NCBI RefSeq assembly: GCF_027409185.1
Contig: NC_084472.1
Span: forward strand, 96,922,427-96,986,426
Origin: Cynocephalus volans
Taxonomy: Eukaryota > Chordata > Mammalia > Dermoptera > Cynocephalidae
Direction: 5' to 3'
DNA: 64,000 nt
Positions 29,614-43,271 of this stretch are shown here, in pieces. Numbering within the stretch: position 1 is the first letter of the stretch; every line of letters starts with the position of its first letter. The notes beneath the pieces are model-generated. The model was not told the origin of the DNA. It ran no database searches and saw only the letters and a list, made by a program, of their open reading frames with translations. Both the position numbers and the translations under genes were made by a program.

Positions 29614-30879
29614 CTGACTTCTCTCACTAGGCATTTATGCTTACACTGACATCTATACAAATGATTTTCAAACTATTCTGTTTATTTGTAGCATTGGAAC
29701 CCTTTCAGAAAAAGAAAAAAAAAACAAGAACAAAAACAAAAACCAACCAACCAACCAAAAAACCTTGGTTGGAAGTTTGATGTATACAGAAGAGAAAGCC
29801 CCTACTAGCCCTATGCAATACTGCCCTTCCACACCAAATACACACACATATATACCATATATTACTATGAAACTTTTAGAGACCCATGATACACAGTTTG
29901 AATAGCATTGATACTTAGATAATTATTGAATTTCTGAGTTTCAATCATGCAGCAATGGCCTGAAAAGGGTATTATAAGAGAACAACTATTTCGTAATATC
30001 AGCATGATAGTCAGCCTGTAGAGACTTCAAGGATTTCATTATTCTTTAAGTGTTTTGGACAGTCTACTCACAAATTCCCTCAAGTCCATAGTCACAGGGC
30101 ATTGCTAATAATAAGAGGATGAAAAAAAGACTTAAGTTGTATCACTAAAGCTGTTCATATGTAGAGAATTTCTACTGCTTAACTCAGTTTTCAGGAGCAG
30201 ACAGATGTAACTGATATGGATTCTTAAAAAGGACATAGGTAGGTTTTCTCTTTAATCTTTTCTTGTAACACACTTTTATATTCATATATAAATTTTAATC
30301 TATACATTTAAACATACATTTGACCTACTGATAATTCACACAGAATTCTAAATTATTTTAACTATGACAAAATATACTTTTGTAAATATTCAAAATATAA
30401 TTGCCATTTAAAAATGAATTTATGTAGATATTAGAACCAAAACATATATTCATTTTATGATTCTATCTGTGAAGCAGCTTCAATTCCATTAATAAAATTG
30501 TAGGGGAAATGGCACCATCTCTATTACAGGAGAAAATAAAGTTTACAAAATTAAACATTTGACAATTTTAATGAGTAAAGCTATTTATTGAAAATATTCT
30601 CAGGGACAAACTTTCTACACACACACACACACAAATATGTGTGTGTTTATAAACACATACATATATAGACATGATCTCAGAAAGATGTGTATTTTACCAG
30701 TCAAAAGCATATTTTATTGGACATTAACTATCATCCAAGTGTAATATATCCCTATTAATGTATTTTCATACCATTTTTCCTAATCTCCCTCAGAATTTTT
30801 ACTTTATAATGTTGAAAACTATGGGAGCAACATGATTCCCATTTAAATTGCTTTTGAATTTCATACAAATTCAAACAAT

Positions 30880-31570
30880 GCTGATAGAAAATTATATATA
30901 AGATTTTCATAAGAGTATACCACATTTTATTGCTTTCCTACTGATAACATTTAAATTATTTCCAAATGCTTGCTATTACAAATATTCCTGTAAAGTCTAT
31001 CTTTTCACTCTTCTCCTAGTGTACATGTGCAATATTTTCTCTATGGTCTACACCTAAGGTAGAATTTTTGAGAGGTTGGGTATGTGTGTTTTCAAATTTG
31101 TTAGGGATAACATTACCTAAAATGAGCAATGTAGTTTCCATTTTTCTTACATTTCACTAACACTATTGCCAGACAATTGATTTTATCAAACTTATAAGTG
31201 GGAGCAGTATTAATAGCTCCCCACTTGACTCTAAGCATCTTTTGTTATGTTCATTCCTCTTTCTTTAATCTTTCATATAGTGCTTGTTTTATTTTCTTTT
31301 GTCCCTTTTTCCATAAATACAGGACATCTTCATTTTTTTCTGGATATGAATCGAGTAGTGAAGTGTTGCATACAGTTTCTCCTACTTTATGTCTTGTCTT
31401 TTAAATTGTTTTGTCATGTAGAAGGCTTTAATTTTAATGTGATCAAATGTATATTAATCTTTTCCTTTATGAGTTTTGGTGGTTGTTTCTGGCTTATGAA
31501 ATTAATCCCTACCCCTAGGTCTTCAAAACATTCCCTAGCCTTTTCTTCTAATAGTTTTAAAGTAAGTTAG
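30880..31570 (-). repeat. Ancient L1 fragment, antisense
   Basis: Phrases such as tgcttgctattacaaatatt (30967) and ttaattttaatgtgatcaa (31428), then taatcttttcctttatga, match the antisense of L1M ORF2 C-terminal and 3' sequence. No frame survives. Confidence 0.6.
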
Positions 31571-31574
31571 GCAG

Positions 31575-32060
31575 TGTCATTCTTCTGCTCAGTTTTCCAT
31601 CACGACCTGAGTAAAACTGAAAGACATCAAAATGGCCTCAAGACCATACATGATCTGCACCCTGACCCACTGCCTATATACTTCTCTACCCTTGCTTGCT
31701 CTTACCCTAGTCCTAGTGTCTTAGCTACTCTTCCAACAAGTCAGGCAGCCCTCTGCCTCAGGATCTTTGAACTTGTTCCCACTGCCTGAAACACTCTTCC
31801 CCCAGATGTCCATGTAACTCATTCCCTCGTGTCCAAGTCTATGCTCCAACGACATCTTACCAGAGAAGCCTCCTCTAATCTCTCTTATTTCCTTTATCCT
31901 GCTTTATTTTTCTCTATAACATTGTTTTTGAAAAAAAGCTTAGATTATATATCTTTGTTTTCATTTATTGTCTTTCCCCTGCCACTACAGCATTAGCCCC
32001 AAATGGGCAGGAACTTTGTTTTGTTCACTATCTTACCTACAACCCTGTGATGTAGATATT
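31575..32060 (+). repeat. L2 LINE 3' part
   Basis: Sense L2: catgatctgcaccctgaccc, cactgcctgaaacactcttc, then tttattgtctttcccctgcc and gggcaggaactttgttttgt. It runs to the usual 3' region. Confidence 0.8.
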
Positions 32061-32160
32061 ATTATCTTCCATTTACATGTAAGGAAACTGAAATCCAGAG
32101 AGTTCTGAATAACTTGCTCAAAGTCACAAAACTAGTCAGTGAAAGGTGCAAACCAAAATA
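32035..32160 (-). repeat. MIR SINE fragment
   Basis: Antisense MIR: tagatattattatcttcc, aaggaaactgaaatccag, and acttgctcaaagtcacaaa. It abuts the L2 end. Confidence 0.7.
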
Positions 32161-33070
32161 GCATAAAAGAAATGAAGTAACGATACGCTTAGATGAAAAT
32201 GATGAGTGTGGGGTAAAGGAAAAAAATCGCTTAATTTTAGCATAAAATATCTTTATGCCAAGCATAAAATCTTTTTATAAAGCAAAATTTCTTACTACTC
32301 CAAAAACATAATCATATTACAATTAAATAAGTTTGCAAATTATTCACAAAACTGTTGTTTCAAACATGTCTATCTAGATTAGGATTTTACCTTCACATCA
32401 CTTCTTTACATTTTAAGTTGCTTTAAATCAAATTCCTACGATGTACTGTTTCTGTTGGGAGCAAATGCAGTAACAGTGTAGCATTTTTCACATTATACAA
32501 GAGTGCACATAACATGCAAAATCTCAATTATATTAAACTAATAAGGCAGGAAGGGAATAGAAACTTCGAGCCTAACATAAAATTTTGCAGTTTCAGCAGG
32601 TCAAAAATCTCTAATCTTCAATTATCATTGACTAAGATTAGATGTAAATGAAAGGATATGCCTAGGAACTCTACTCCTATAAAGCTGGTCCTAAATAAAT
32701 GAAGCAAAAATATAACATACAAAAAAAAAAGCCTTAATATACATACCAAATGTTTATTTTAGAATAATTTATAATAGTAAAAAAACTAAAAACATAAATG
32801 TCCAAATAAAATGTACAGTAAATATATGTGATAGATTAAGTAGCCATATAAAATGAAGTTTACAAAAAGTTCCTAACAACAAAGCAAGATAATTTTCTCA
32901 TCATACTAAATGAAAATAACATGTATATAAAAAACATAACCTTATCTCTTTTAAAACAAATGCAGAGAAATGACTACAGTGAAAGAAAGATAATAAAAAG
33001 TTAATAGTAACTGTTCTTGGGATAATAAAGTTGTGGATTTTGATTTCTTTATTGACCACATCATACAGAG

Positions 33071-33298
33071 CATGAGTTGGCAAACATTTTCTGTGAAGGG
33101 TCAGAGAGTAAGTATTTTTGGATACATAAGCCATATTGTGTCTGTTGCTACTACTCAACTCTTCTGCTGTAGTGTGACAGTAGTGATAGACAATGCATAA
33201 ATGAATGGGTGTATCAGTGTTTCAGTAAAACTTTATTTACAAAAACAGTAGGTAGGCTGGATTTGGCCTGCACTGGTCCTAGTTTGCCAACCCCCGCT
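33071..33298. mobile_element. Nonautonomous hAT-type DNA transposon, copy 2
   Basis: The left end catgagttggcaaac and right end gtttgccaacccccg are inverted repeats. They are flanked by atacagag and ctacagag, an 8-bp target duplication matching at 7 of 8 positions. Same family as 14868-15151. Confidence 0.8.
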
Positions 33299-33925
33299 AC
33301 AGAGGATCAAAGAAAACTATATACTATTTTATATGACAGGAATTTTGCTTTATTCTTACTTGAAAATAAAGAAATGCAAGAATTTAATAAACCCTTGTGC
33401 ATACAACCCCAAAGAAGGAATTTTAAAGCAAAGGAATTACTAGTACAGGTTGTGCACAACCCCAACGTAAAAAATTTTGTTAGAAAGCAGTAGGGTCAGT
33501 AAACAGGTATGATCTCTTTCTCAGAAGGTTTCTTGCAAAAGTGAACTTTCTAGGCTTTAACAGAAAAGAGCAGTGACCCTGTTTTAAACTTGATGGCTGT
33601 AATTTAGACATATAAATTAAACTAAAATAGCTTTATACTTACTCTCCCTCTCTTTTACTTAAAGATACCTTTTTAATAACTTAAGGCCTTTGAGAGTTGA
33701 GATTCATTTAGCTTAAGTTCCACTGCACCAAGTAAAACATTTTTGGCTAAAAACAGCCTAATTAATACTTATTATTTAGGGGGAAAATTCACATTTGTAA
33801 CATAAAAATCTTAATTTTTAGATAGGGGAAAAAGCTAGATGATCATCTGTCAGTATTTATATTATTGTTTCTTTCACTGGTGGAAGGCTGAATGACTAAA
33901 TGAAAACCCTTCTACGTCTAACTTC

Positions 33926-34012
33926 GTTTTTTTGTTTTGTTTTTTGGCAGTTGGACAGTACAGGGATCTGAACCCTTGACCTTGGTGTTATGACACTGCA
34001 TTCTAACCAACT
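33926..34012 (-). repeat. CYN-type SINE
   Basis: T-rich start, then ttggacagtacagggatctg and accttggtgttatgacac, an antisense tRNA-Ile-like head. The short direct repeat ctaactt flanks it. Confidence 0.8.
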
Positions 34013-35429
34013 AACTTTGGAACAACAGATTCTTTTCTGCCATTAGACTATTGGGTGTAGCCATCTAGCTGTGCCTTACTGAAGTGTCCTACCATTAAAG
34101 GAGGTAAGAGATGGGCCTCCCCCACTCCCCCACCATATACACACACCAGATCTAGTTTATGAATTCCTTTGCATATTTGTATTAATACCACAGCAATATA
34201 TATTTCAACAGCTATGTACAATCCAGTTTCTTTGCTGATCCTGTTGATCATTGCCTATTGCTTAAAAAGTTAAAATACTGACATGATCTAACACAAAATA
34301 GAAGCTGCCATTTGTGTAAATCATATACAATACCCAGAGGCACTGAACATACTATGGATCTAGTAACAAATACATTTGTATTACATTATAATCCATTCTC
34401 AACTGCACATATGACAAATTTACTGTTGCTCCTAGGAAGGGAATCAGTATTTTGTCAATTTAAAGATAAATCAAAACAGATGGTGAAGAAAATGTTAGTA
34501 CATTACCAAAGACTTAAAGGGATCTAAATCTAAATTCATCTTCAACTTGTATCCATCATTAGTTTTCCTCCATAGTATGTTTCTCCTTGAATATAGCACG
34601 TTAAAATAAGAAACATTTGCTCTCTATCACAGATTGGAAGCAAATGCAGATTAAAATCATATTCTTTCATAATAAATGAAAATGTTTTCCTCATAGAAAA
34701 AGCAGCATGATCTTCATAAGAATACGTTTTATTTTAAAATATTTTAAAATTATTACTGCTAGTATAACCTTTGTTTTCATATCAAAACTTTTGCTTCCAA
34801 CTGATATTTATTTCATGTCATCTTCTTGAGATCCCAGAATCTAAAGGATGTGCAGAATTAAGGGATATTGGCAGATCAGAGCTTATACAGTTGACAGTAA
34901 AGCCAAACCTAGAACATGTGGGTTCTGTATCCGCTGGTACATATACACTATATATTGGTGAATTCAGTAGTAACATTCCTGTGTATGACCAAAAGACACT
35001 AACTATAATTTGGTCTGGTCAGAATTTTAAATAAAGTTTTAAATGACATTACCTCACTGCTCCTCCAATTGCCTATTGGTAGAAATGATGGCAGAATATT
35101 GAAGATGAAATCATACATTCCTAAAAACATTTTCTAAATATAAAACGAAGGTACTTTTTTAATGAAAATGAATCACTACTTGCAATTACATGCCTTTTAC
35201 TGTACCTTACTTATAAGTGTATTTAGTAAGAAAAGCAGATTTCAAGTTATCGCATTAAAAGACATGTATGAGGTTTTGAATTTTAAGAAAATTCTATAAC
35301 CAAAAGCATATCCTAACTTAATCTTAACAGTTGATCACTACAGTTCAAATGTTCTGTTCTGAGAAATTATATAAAGTGTTTTATATATCACTTCATAAAT
35401 TAATATATTTCATGTATATTTATTCCTGT

Positions 35430-35855
35430 GAGTCAAATGTGTCCCCCAAAAGTTCATGTGTTAGAAACTTGATCACCACTGTAACAGTGTTAAGAGAGTG
35501 TAAGATCTGATTATGATATTTGAAAGGTGGGGCCTTCAATAAGTGATTGGATTATGAGGACTGTGCCCTACTGAATGGATTAATTCATTCATGGAGTAAT
35601 GAGTTATCATGGGTGTGGACTGGTGGCTTTATAAGGAGCACATGAGAGAGCTCTTGTGATTCTCTTGCCATGTGACACCCTGCATCACCATGGGACCCTG
35701 TAGAGAGTTCCCACCCATAAAAAAGCCCTCACCAGATGTGCTCCCTGGACCTTGGACTTCCCAGTTTCCAAAACTATAAGAAATAAATTTTGTTCTTTAA
35801 CAAATTACTCCGTTTCAGGTATTCTGTTATAAGCAACAGAAATAGACTAATACAC
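35430..35855 (+). repeat. MaLR-type LTR (MST/MLT1 group)
   Basis: Begins with gtgtcccccaaaagttcatg, continues through ggtggggccttcaataag and ctcttgccatgtgaca, and ends near gcaacagaaatagactaat. It is a solo LTR of an ancient nonautonomous ERVL-MaLR element. No internal or coding region was seen. Confidence 0.75.
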
Positions 35856-36499
35856 ATGTTAGTTCAAGCAATTATAGTTTCAAAAACTATGTTTGCACTT
35901 TAATAATATTCTAGTTAATATTCATGTGCCTAAAGCCTCAGTATTACAGAATTTGGGACATTTGAAAGCTTCATTCACCTAATTGTAACTGAATAATTAT
36001 CTGCACAATTATTTGTTGTATATCTGTCTCTCCATTTAGACTGTAAATGCCACACAATCACGAACCTTGTCAGTTTGGCAACCTTTGTACCTCAGCATAT
36101 AGCACATGTATATGGATATATATGTATGTATTTATATATGCATACCCCCCACTCTTTTTGGGGGGCAGTGCTAGAGGGTGTGGTTGTTTTTACACAAAAA
36201 CATGATAACTAAAGAAACTACATCTACTATATTTTTAGTAAATGAGCTTTCAGAAATACACAGCAAATGTACTTACTTTGTAATTTTCTGTATTACTTGC
36301 CTATTGACCACAAAGATTTTAATGGGAAAATATTACTGACTAAAAAAAAATGGGTTAAAAGTTTTAAATTCTTGACTCTTCAACTGATTGCCTTTATGAT
36401 CTTAAGCAATTTAAACAAATTAATCCCTTTCTCATCAATCAAACATGAGGCTTATCAATCTTAGAAATTCTGTTAGGCTAAATATTTCTCTTCAAACAT

Positions 36500-37335
36500 T
36501 GTTTTCCTCCTGTATTTCTCAATTCTGTTAATACTAAGCTATCCCCTAACACATATCTAAACTTCAGAATCACCTTTGATTCCTTTCCTTAAGTCTCACT
36601 TGTGACATCTGTTATCAAGTTTGGCAATTCTTCCTCTTAAACAGCAATTGAATCACTCATCCATTACCTTAGTTTAGGTTCATCCTCTACAGCCAGAACA
36701 ACTGGTAGTGCCTCCCAATTTCTCTGCTTTCCCTTTTCTACCTTACCCTCAATACTGTTACTCCAGCAAACCTCCATTGACTTTCTGTTCCTTAAATAAG
36801 GATGAGATATACATGCCACTATTTCCCTTTCCACAGCCAAATTATCAAGACACTCAGGACTCAACCTAAGAATACTTCATAAAGAATAAGGCAGCCAATT
36901 CCAAATATATGGAATTGGGGCATCAAGTGCAATACATCTGTTACCTTCAGATAAGATTTGAATCTCTTAGCAAGGTTTTCATTCTCCAGCCTAAACATCC
37001 TTTCAACAATCTCCTCCTCATAATTTGTATTCCGGCCTTAATGAATTTCTCATTTTCCTCCAATAAAGAATATTCTCTATTTTATGCTTTTATACCTGTT
37101 GTACCTTCTACTGGAAAACCCTCCCTCTCTCATTCTCTGTCTGTGAAACTCCTTCAAAACCCAGCTGAAAAGTAAGTTCAACTTCTCTAGGCATCGAGTT
37201 GCTCCTCTCTCGCTACTTCTTTTGCATGAATTGATTACAGCATCTGCGACACTGGAACATAAGTATTTCTCTGTCATTCTACCTTCTTGTAAACAGCAAA
37301 TATCTTACTCATATTTGTATCAGGTTTTGAAAAGT
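36500..37335 (+). repeat. L2 LINE fragment
   Basis: Sense L2-like blocks: acctttgattcctttcct, ctgttactccagcaaacctc, then aaaaccctccctctctcatt and aacccagctgaaaagtaagt. No intact frame. Confidence 0.6.
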
Positions 37336-38933
37336 ATAACTGAATGAAAAACAAAATGCATTTTTACTAGGAAAAATACAAAGCATTACGTAAGTTATTC
37401 TTAGATGGCACACATATACTCCATATTAAAGTGTTGTAATGTTTCTTATTCTTTTTTCATATGGTTTTCTCTCACAGACTACTTAGGATTGTTCTTTTTT
37501 TGCTAAATAAGGTACTGAAAAACTAAAACTCTACTGATACGGAAAAAAATCTTACTAAATCTATAATCTATAATACCAAGTGACTTTTTTCTTACATTTT
37601 TCAACAAAACATTACATATAGCAACAGCATCTAATGATCTAATATCTACCCTTTTTTGCATAAAGGGAAAAATACACATGAAAATTTAAAAAATTGTGGT
37701 AAGTTCAAAAATATTATTAGACTATCAAGTGGAAGTCAAATAAAACATTATTACTATAAAATGGCTTCTTTTAAACTTTTACTGATAATATTCATAGGTA
37801 CAGTATATTAAAAGAATTTTTCTCCTTCTCTTTGTAATAGATATCTCTAAATAAGAAACCTGAAGAAATGAAGCAACAAATATTTACTATTGGCATGAAA
37901 AATACTTTAATTCTTTTATGTATTACTGCTAAAGTCTATATGGAAAACTTCATACTGCTTGTGAAATGTCTTTGCATCCTAAATCTCAGCTTGATGCCAA
38001 TGATCCATGAAATGAAAACTTGGAGAATTCCTGCTGCACAATAGGATGATGGTCTCAACACAGCTTTTCATTCCTTTTGCGAGGTGTTCTTGATGTGTTT
38101 TAATAGATTTAAAGTTTTATAGCTATGGTTATATAAAATTCTGGAGAATTTGGTCTAGACTACTTCATTTGAATATGAATCTTAGTAATCAAGATAGTAA
38201 TCAAATTGTATAAATAATATTACAGGTAAACTTTAGATTCTGATAATGACTCAGTATGTTTAAACAACCCTATAAATTTAAACTTCAAACAGTTTCACAA
38301 GACTCACAAACATCAATGTTCCCCCAAAATACAGCTGTTTGCCCAAATGGTAACTACTTCATTCTAAGAATATTCACATTTATACACATAAATCCTACTT
38401 CTTTCCTATCCTGCTATCTTCTTTAACCTTTTAACTCCAAATCATAAACAGCACCTTATGATCTGATTCACAATACTTAGTCTGATATGTTCCAAAAAGA
38501 GATATCTAACTATCCTAATTCTCCCTCTTCTGACTTATCATATATTTGAGGGAACCAGTGCTCAGATAATTCCTTTTTTATGCTGCCATTTATATGACAG
38601 GGCACTTTTTCTCCCCATTATAGGGAGAAAACAGTATAAACTTCATAAAAAATATAGCCAGAGATAATTAATGCAGAGTAAAAGCAATACTTTGAAATTC
38701 ATAATTAGTAAAAAGAAGGAAGTTATAGTCTGTTAACAATTCAGAAAAACAACAAAATTATACTAAAATATGAAATTAGCATAGGAATTAAAAAATTAGT
38801 CATAAAGTTTAAAATTTAATATCTTTTAAAAGTCTTGATAATCACTGTAAAAAAAAAATCAATTTAATAGCATGCAGTGTTGGTTTGCCAGTGTTGGTTT
38901 GCCCTTTTCAATCATCAGTATTTTAAAGGATAC

Positions 38934-38997
38934 TCAGAACCAGAATAATGTGTGACTCTGCCACGAATTGGGCCTGGCTGCTCCCATGAATGTAGCT
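38934..38997 (-). CDS. TUSC3: TUSC3 internal exon (loop and start of third membrane helix)
   Basis: This 64-nt exon is read on the minus strand. It is bounded by acceptor ttttatag and donor gtatcc. It translates as SYIHGSSQAQFVAESHIILV followed by L and the first base of an Asn codon, with no stop. The peptide matches, from memory, the segment of TUSC3 before and at the start of its third transmembrane helix. TUSC3 is the thioredoxin-fold OST3/OST6 subunit of the STT3B oligosaccharyltransferase in the ER membrane. There it supports N-glycosylation of cysteine-rich sites, and a role in magnesium uptake has also been proposed. The one-base split codon is completed exactly by the next exon at 28385. 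The donor has a poor +5 position (c), so it is weaker than the donor of the next exon. The preceding coding exon was not found up to base 64000, so the upstream intron exceeds 25 kb. The closest alternative is the paralogue MAGT1, but the two downstream endings fit TUSC3. Confidence 0.93.
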
Positions 38998-40249
38998 CTA
39001 TAAAAGAAGACAAAGAAACAAAAATCACAATCTTGGAAAAAAGACATAATTATTTTGTAGTTTTATGTCATGAATATAAACAATGAAAAGATCTACTAAT
39101 TAAGTTCTCATTTATAATTCTTTTGAATAAAATAATTAGTTAAATGAAAATAGATGAAAACGTTGGTTGATATTACTATAAACTGTAGACAGCAACTTAA
39201 TCAGAAGCAAACTTAACATAACTTATTAAAGAACTTATCACAAACACAACATAATGATTCTAAAAGTTACTGCAAAAATGTATTTGATAGCATGAAGTAA
39301 AAATTAGAGCAAATAATTTTTCTGATTCTTCATCCTTTAATTCAAATATCACTAATCAAATGTCAAATCAATCCTTTCCACATTACCAAAGTTTTTAAAA
39401 TAAAAAATTAGCTTTATTAAATGTACATATATCATTAGAGTATTTCATTTTTTTCAAAATATAATTATTAAAACTGTTTTTACCTTGTTGAGAAATGTAT
39501 AATTTTTCCATACTTTGGGAGAAATGATATATATAGTTGATCGAGGTAATTATGGAAAATCCGACACAAATCTCCATCTACAACATTTTGTTTCTGAACT
39601 GATTCCCACAGTATTACTGCTGTTCATCTCTCTTACAAAAATTAGTTGCTATGCACTTGTTTTAAACAAATGTCCTTCTCTAGGTTTTCCATTTATTAAA
39701 AAAAAAAATACTGAAGAAAAAAATAACACCTCACAATATAAATCAATATCCGCAATTTTTACACCACTTATGGTACCTAATTGTATCTTTTGAGAGAACC
39801 AAAATGGTCCTCTAAGCATTTTCCTTTCTTTTTTTTTTCCTGACAATAAGTAAGGCCGAAAGCATGTGCACTTTAATGGAAAGAGTATTTAAGAAGGAGT
39901 CAGAAAATTATTTCTTCCTGGCCTTAACTCTGGACAAGTCACCAAATCTCTCATGAATTCACTATTCTCTCATCTATAAAATCAGGAACTAATTTACATG
40001 ATTCCTAATGTCTTTTTGAAGTAAAAAGTTTTCTGTGTTTTGTCATCAATACTGTCTCAGTATTCTAATGTAAAGGCTGTTTCTTATTTTTTTATCTAAA
40101 CCATCTTTGTTTCCATCTCTAATTTCTCAGTAATTCATAGCATAACTGCCTCATCTGAAGGTTTGTTCAGATGTGTTTTGTAAGCACAGCTTCAGGCAAA
40201 CTGGCTTAAAAATTAGCCATTTCTTGTTCATTCACATTATAACTTCTAA

Positions 40250-40490
40250 ATCCTTACTCTTAAGTGGGAGCTAAAAAACAAACAAATAAATAATAAAAAA
40301 AAAAAGAAAAGAAAAATACAACAATCACAATAATACATTGAACTTTCAAAAAGAGAGAAGAGAACTGAGATTACCAGAGGAGAAAAAGTGGGAGGGGGAT
40401 GGAGTAAGAGAGGAATTGGACACGAAAAATGATTACATTTTGAACTTTAAAATAAATGATTTATATTTAAAAATAAATAAAGAACCCTAT
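40250..40490 (+). repeat. L1 3' UTR end
   Basis: Sense L1 3' tail features: cttaagtgggagctaaaaaa, then gattaccagaggagaaaaag and gtgggagggggatgg, a purine-rich tract. It ends in an A-rich stretch. Confidence 0.6.
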
Positions 40491-40794
40491 CATAAATCTT
40501 TTTTCTTCTGACTCTATCCATTTAGATATTCCTATATGGAGACAAGCATAACTTTGAAAATGATAATGCAGCTGCTTAACCATTTAAGATTTTTAACATA
40601 ATTAATGAACGACAATAGGGAAAATACGAAAAAAACATGCAGCAGAACAAACACTATAAATTATACATGGCATCAAGTCTGATTGGACACTAAGACTCTA
40701 AGAACTAACATGCAAAGACTAAGGTTTTATTCTTCCAATAATTACAAAAGCAAGCATAATAACATACACCCACAACAAGTAAAAATAATAATAC

Positions 40795-40975
40795 CATTTA
40801 TCAGGCACTTATTTTATGTAAGACACTTAAGAGCTTTACAGGCAATATCTAATTTAAATTGAATAGCCCTATAAGGTAGGCATTTTTTATTGCCGCCATT
40901 TTATAGATGAGGTAACTGAGGTTAAGAGAGGTGAAGAAATTTTCATAAGTTTTCTAGTAATACGTAGGCTCTGGG
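40795..40975 (-). repeat. MIR SINE
   Basis: Antisense MIR: ttatcaggcacttattttat, aaggtaggcattttttattg, and gatgaggtaactgaggttaa. Confidence 0.8.
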
Positions 40976-41019
40976 ATCTCTAATTGGATGCAGCTGATAT
41001 CAGATCTTGAGTTCTTATT

Positions 41020-41240
41020 TACTATATTACTTTATTATTTGCTAAACATTTGATTAGGGGCTTCATATATGTTATCTCATTGTATCTTCTTAACAACCAT
41101 ATAAAATAGTTGTCAGCTGTCATCTTCCAAATGAGGAAACTGAGACTTACAGAAATTTAACTAACTCGCTCAAGATTGCACAAGGAATAACTGCTGAAGT
41201 TTGGACTGAAACCTGGGTCTTTCCATACAGTACAAGCCCC
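41020..41240 (-). repeat. MIR SINE, second copy in tandem
   Basis: A second antisense MIR in the same orientation: atatgttatctcattgtatc, aatgaggaaactgagactta, and ctcaagattgcacaagg. Only about 45 bp separates it from the first. Confidence 0.8.
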
Positions 41241-41529
41241 TTCTACCATATAACTCACCAAAAGACAGGAAGAACATTAAGTAAGACATTTTGTAAAAGC
41301 TTTCTGTGGCAATCAGATAATTAAATGGTGACAGTTAAAGTAATTAAAACCAACATTTATACAACTGACTAAAATATCTGAATATAACAGTGCAATGTTA
41401 TATGCAATATGCCCAAATTTACACAACAGCAGCAAGGTAGTTTGCCTCTATTTAGAATCACAAATTCAGAGAAGAACTTCAGATATTTTCTAGGTGAGTG
41501 GTTTAAAACTCTTTTGTTTAAGTAATAGG

Positions 41530-42129
41530 ATTTTCTCCAATCCAGCTTTTGTCAAGGTCATTAATGGACTTCCCCACTGCCAAATCCTAGTCAACCCAAA
41601 ATCTTACTTGACTTACCCTATTTGAAAAATGTGCTGCACCTGACCACTCCTTCATGTTTTAGTAATATTTTCTTCACTTGACTTCCAGGATGCCACTCCT
41701 GATTCTCCTACGTCACTGGCTCCTCTTCTTCAGGCCCCTTGGCTGTTCCCATCCTATCTCCCATCTCCTTAACTCTAAACTCTGGAGTGTCTCAAAGCTC
41801 TTCTCTATACTTACCCTTCCCAGGTGTTCGCATCCAATCTCATGGTTTTAATTATCATCTCTATATTGACAATTCTCACATTTATGTCCAGTCTGATAAA
41901 CATCAATCTCCACTTGGCAGACTAACAGTCTTCACTAATAGACTTGATTTGTAAGTCTAAAACTTAAAATGGCCAAAACAAAACTCATGATATGCTTCTC
42001 TTTCTAGCCCAGAATCTGCTTCTCTCCCATTCTCCCCTAGCTCAGAAAACAGCAACTTAATTTTTCCAGTTGTTTAGGCCAAAACCATGGAATCATCTTT
42101 GTCTCTCTGTCCTTCGTTTTCTCGCCTCC
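41530..42129 (+). repeat. L2 LINE, reverse transcriptase part, left arm
   Basis: Sense L2 ORF2. The frame at 41739-41954 keeps SGVSQSS (from GVPQGS) and QSHGFNYHLYIDNSHIY. The catalytic YADD is changed to YIDN at 41862-41873, so the enzyme is dead. The element is interrupted at 42130 and resumes at 47766. Confidence 0.75.
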
Positions 42130-42412
42130 AGGTTCTAAAGACTGGGAAGTCCGTGAGCATGACACTGGCATCTGGTGAATGTCATGCCACAGTGGAAGGG
42201 CAGAAGGTGAAAGCAACTGCATGAGAGAGAGAGAGAAACGAGGCTGAACTTTTATCAGGAGCCCACTCCCACAGTAATGGCATTAATCTATTTATGAGGG
42301 TAGAACCCTCATGGCCTCATCAACTCTTAAAGGTTCCACTTCGTAATACTGCAACAATGGCAATTAAATTTCAACACGAGTATTGGAGGGGACATTCAAA
42401 CCATACCAGTTT
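42130..42412 (-). repeat. MaLR-type LTR fragment, inserted in the L2
   Basis: Antisense MST-like LTR: gactgggaagtccgtgagca, then caggagcccactcccac, gggtagaaccctcatg, and ggacattcaaaccatacc at the end. The other end is worn. No internal region. Confidence 0.75.
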
Positions 42413-42486
42413 CTTAATCTGTCACTTTCATTAGTAGGTGCCCAATATGTTAATAAAGGATGAAGGTTTGTTTCCTTTCTTCTTCT

Positions 42487-43271
42487 TTTTAAAAAATTTT
42501 ATTTATTTATTTATTATTTATTACAAATATTCATGAGATACAAAGCTGATTGTCACCCCTCCTGCCCATGATGTGGGGGCCAGATTCATACTGGGGGCAT
42601 ATCCATTACCAGAAATTACTTTTGTACCCTTTGTCCCCTCCCAATTATCCCCCAACCACTCTCCCTTTCCCCCTCTCTCCTCAACTCCAATTTGTTGCCC
42701 TAGGAATGTTCCCTCCTTCTGTTGGATCATGACACTACTATGGTCTTTCTTTACTGCCTTCCTTTCTCTCTTAGCTCCCACGTATGAGTGAGCCCATGAG
42801 GTATTTATCCCTCTGTGCTTTGCTTGTTTCACTCAACATAAGTTTCTCCAGGTTCATCCATGTTGTTGCAAATGGGAGTATTTCATTCTTTTTCATGGCA
42901 GAGTAGTATTCCATAGTGTATATATACTACAGTTTCCTTATCCAAATGGACATTTAGGTTGGTTCCATATCTTGGCTATTGTAAACAGAGCTGCAATAAA
43001 CATGGGAGTGCAGGTATCTCTTCGACATGATGATTTCCATTCCTCTGGATATATAACCAGAAGAGGGACTGATGGATCATGTGGAAGATCTATGTGCAGT
43101 TGTTTGAGAAACCTCCAAATTGTTTTTCCAAAGTGGTTGTACTAATTTACAGTCCCACCAACAGTGCAGTAGTGTTTCCTTCTCTCCACACCCTCGCCAG
43201 CATTTGTTATTCACCATCTTTTTGATTACAGCCAGTCTAACTGGAGTGAGGTGGTATCTCAATGTGGTTTT
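42487..43271 (-). repeat. Outer L1, 3' arm
   Basis: The 3' end of an L1 on the minus strand: A/T-rich tail at 42487-42520, 3' UTR, and the end of decayed ORF2. The frame 43304-43077 still reads [13 protein letters not shown] and [18 protein letters not shown], the L1 C-terminal cysteine region. It is split from its other arm (46880-47765) by a younger L1. Confidence 0.85.
43257..43271. repeat. Target site duplication of inner L1, left copy
   Basis: tctcaatgtggtttt, identical to 46865-46879. The outer L1's coding sequence runs across it. Confidence 0.9.

Noticed and set aside
29735..29772. ccaa repeats followed by ccttggttgg as a hairpin terminator
   Set aside because: A simple-repeat foldback in an intron. 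No gene ends there.
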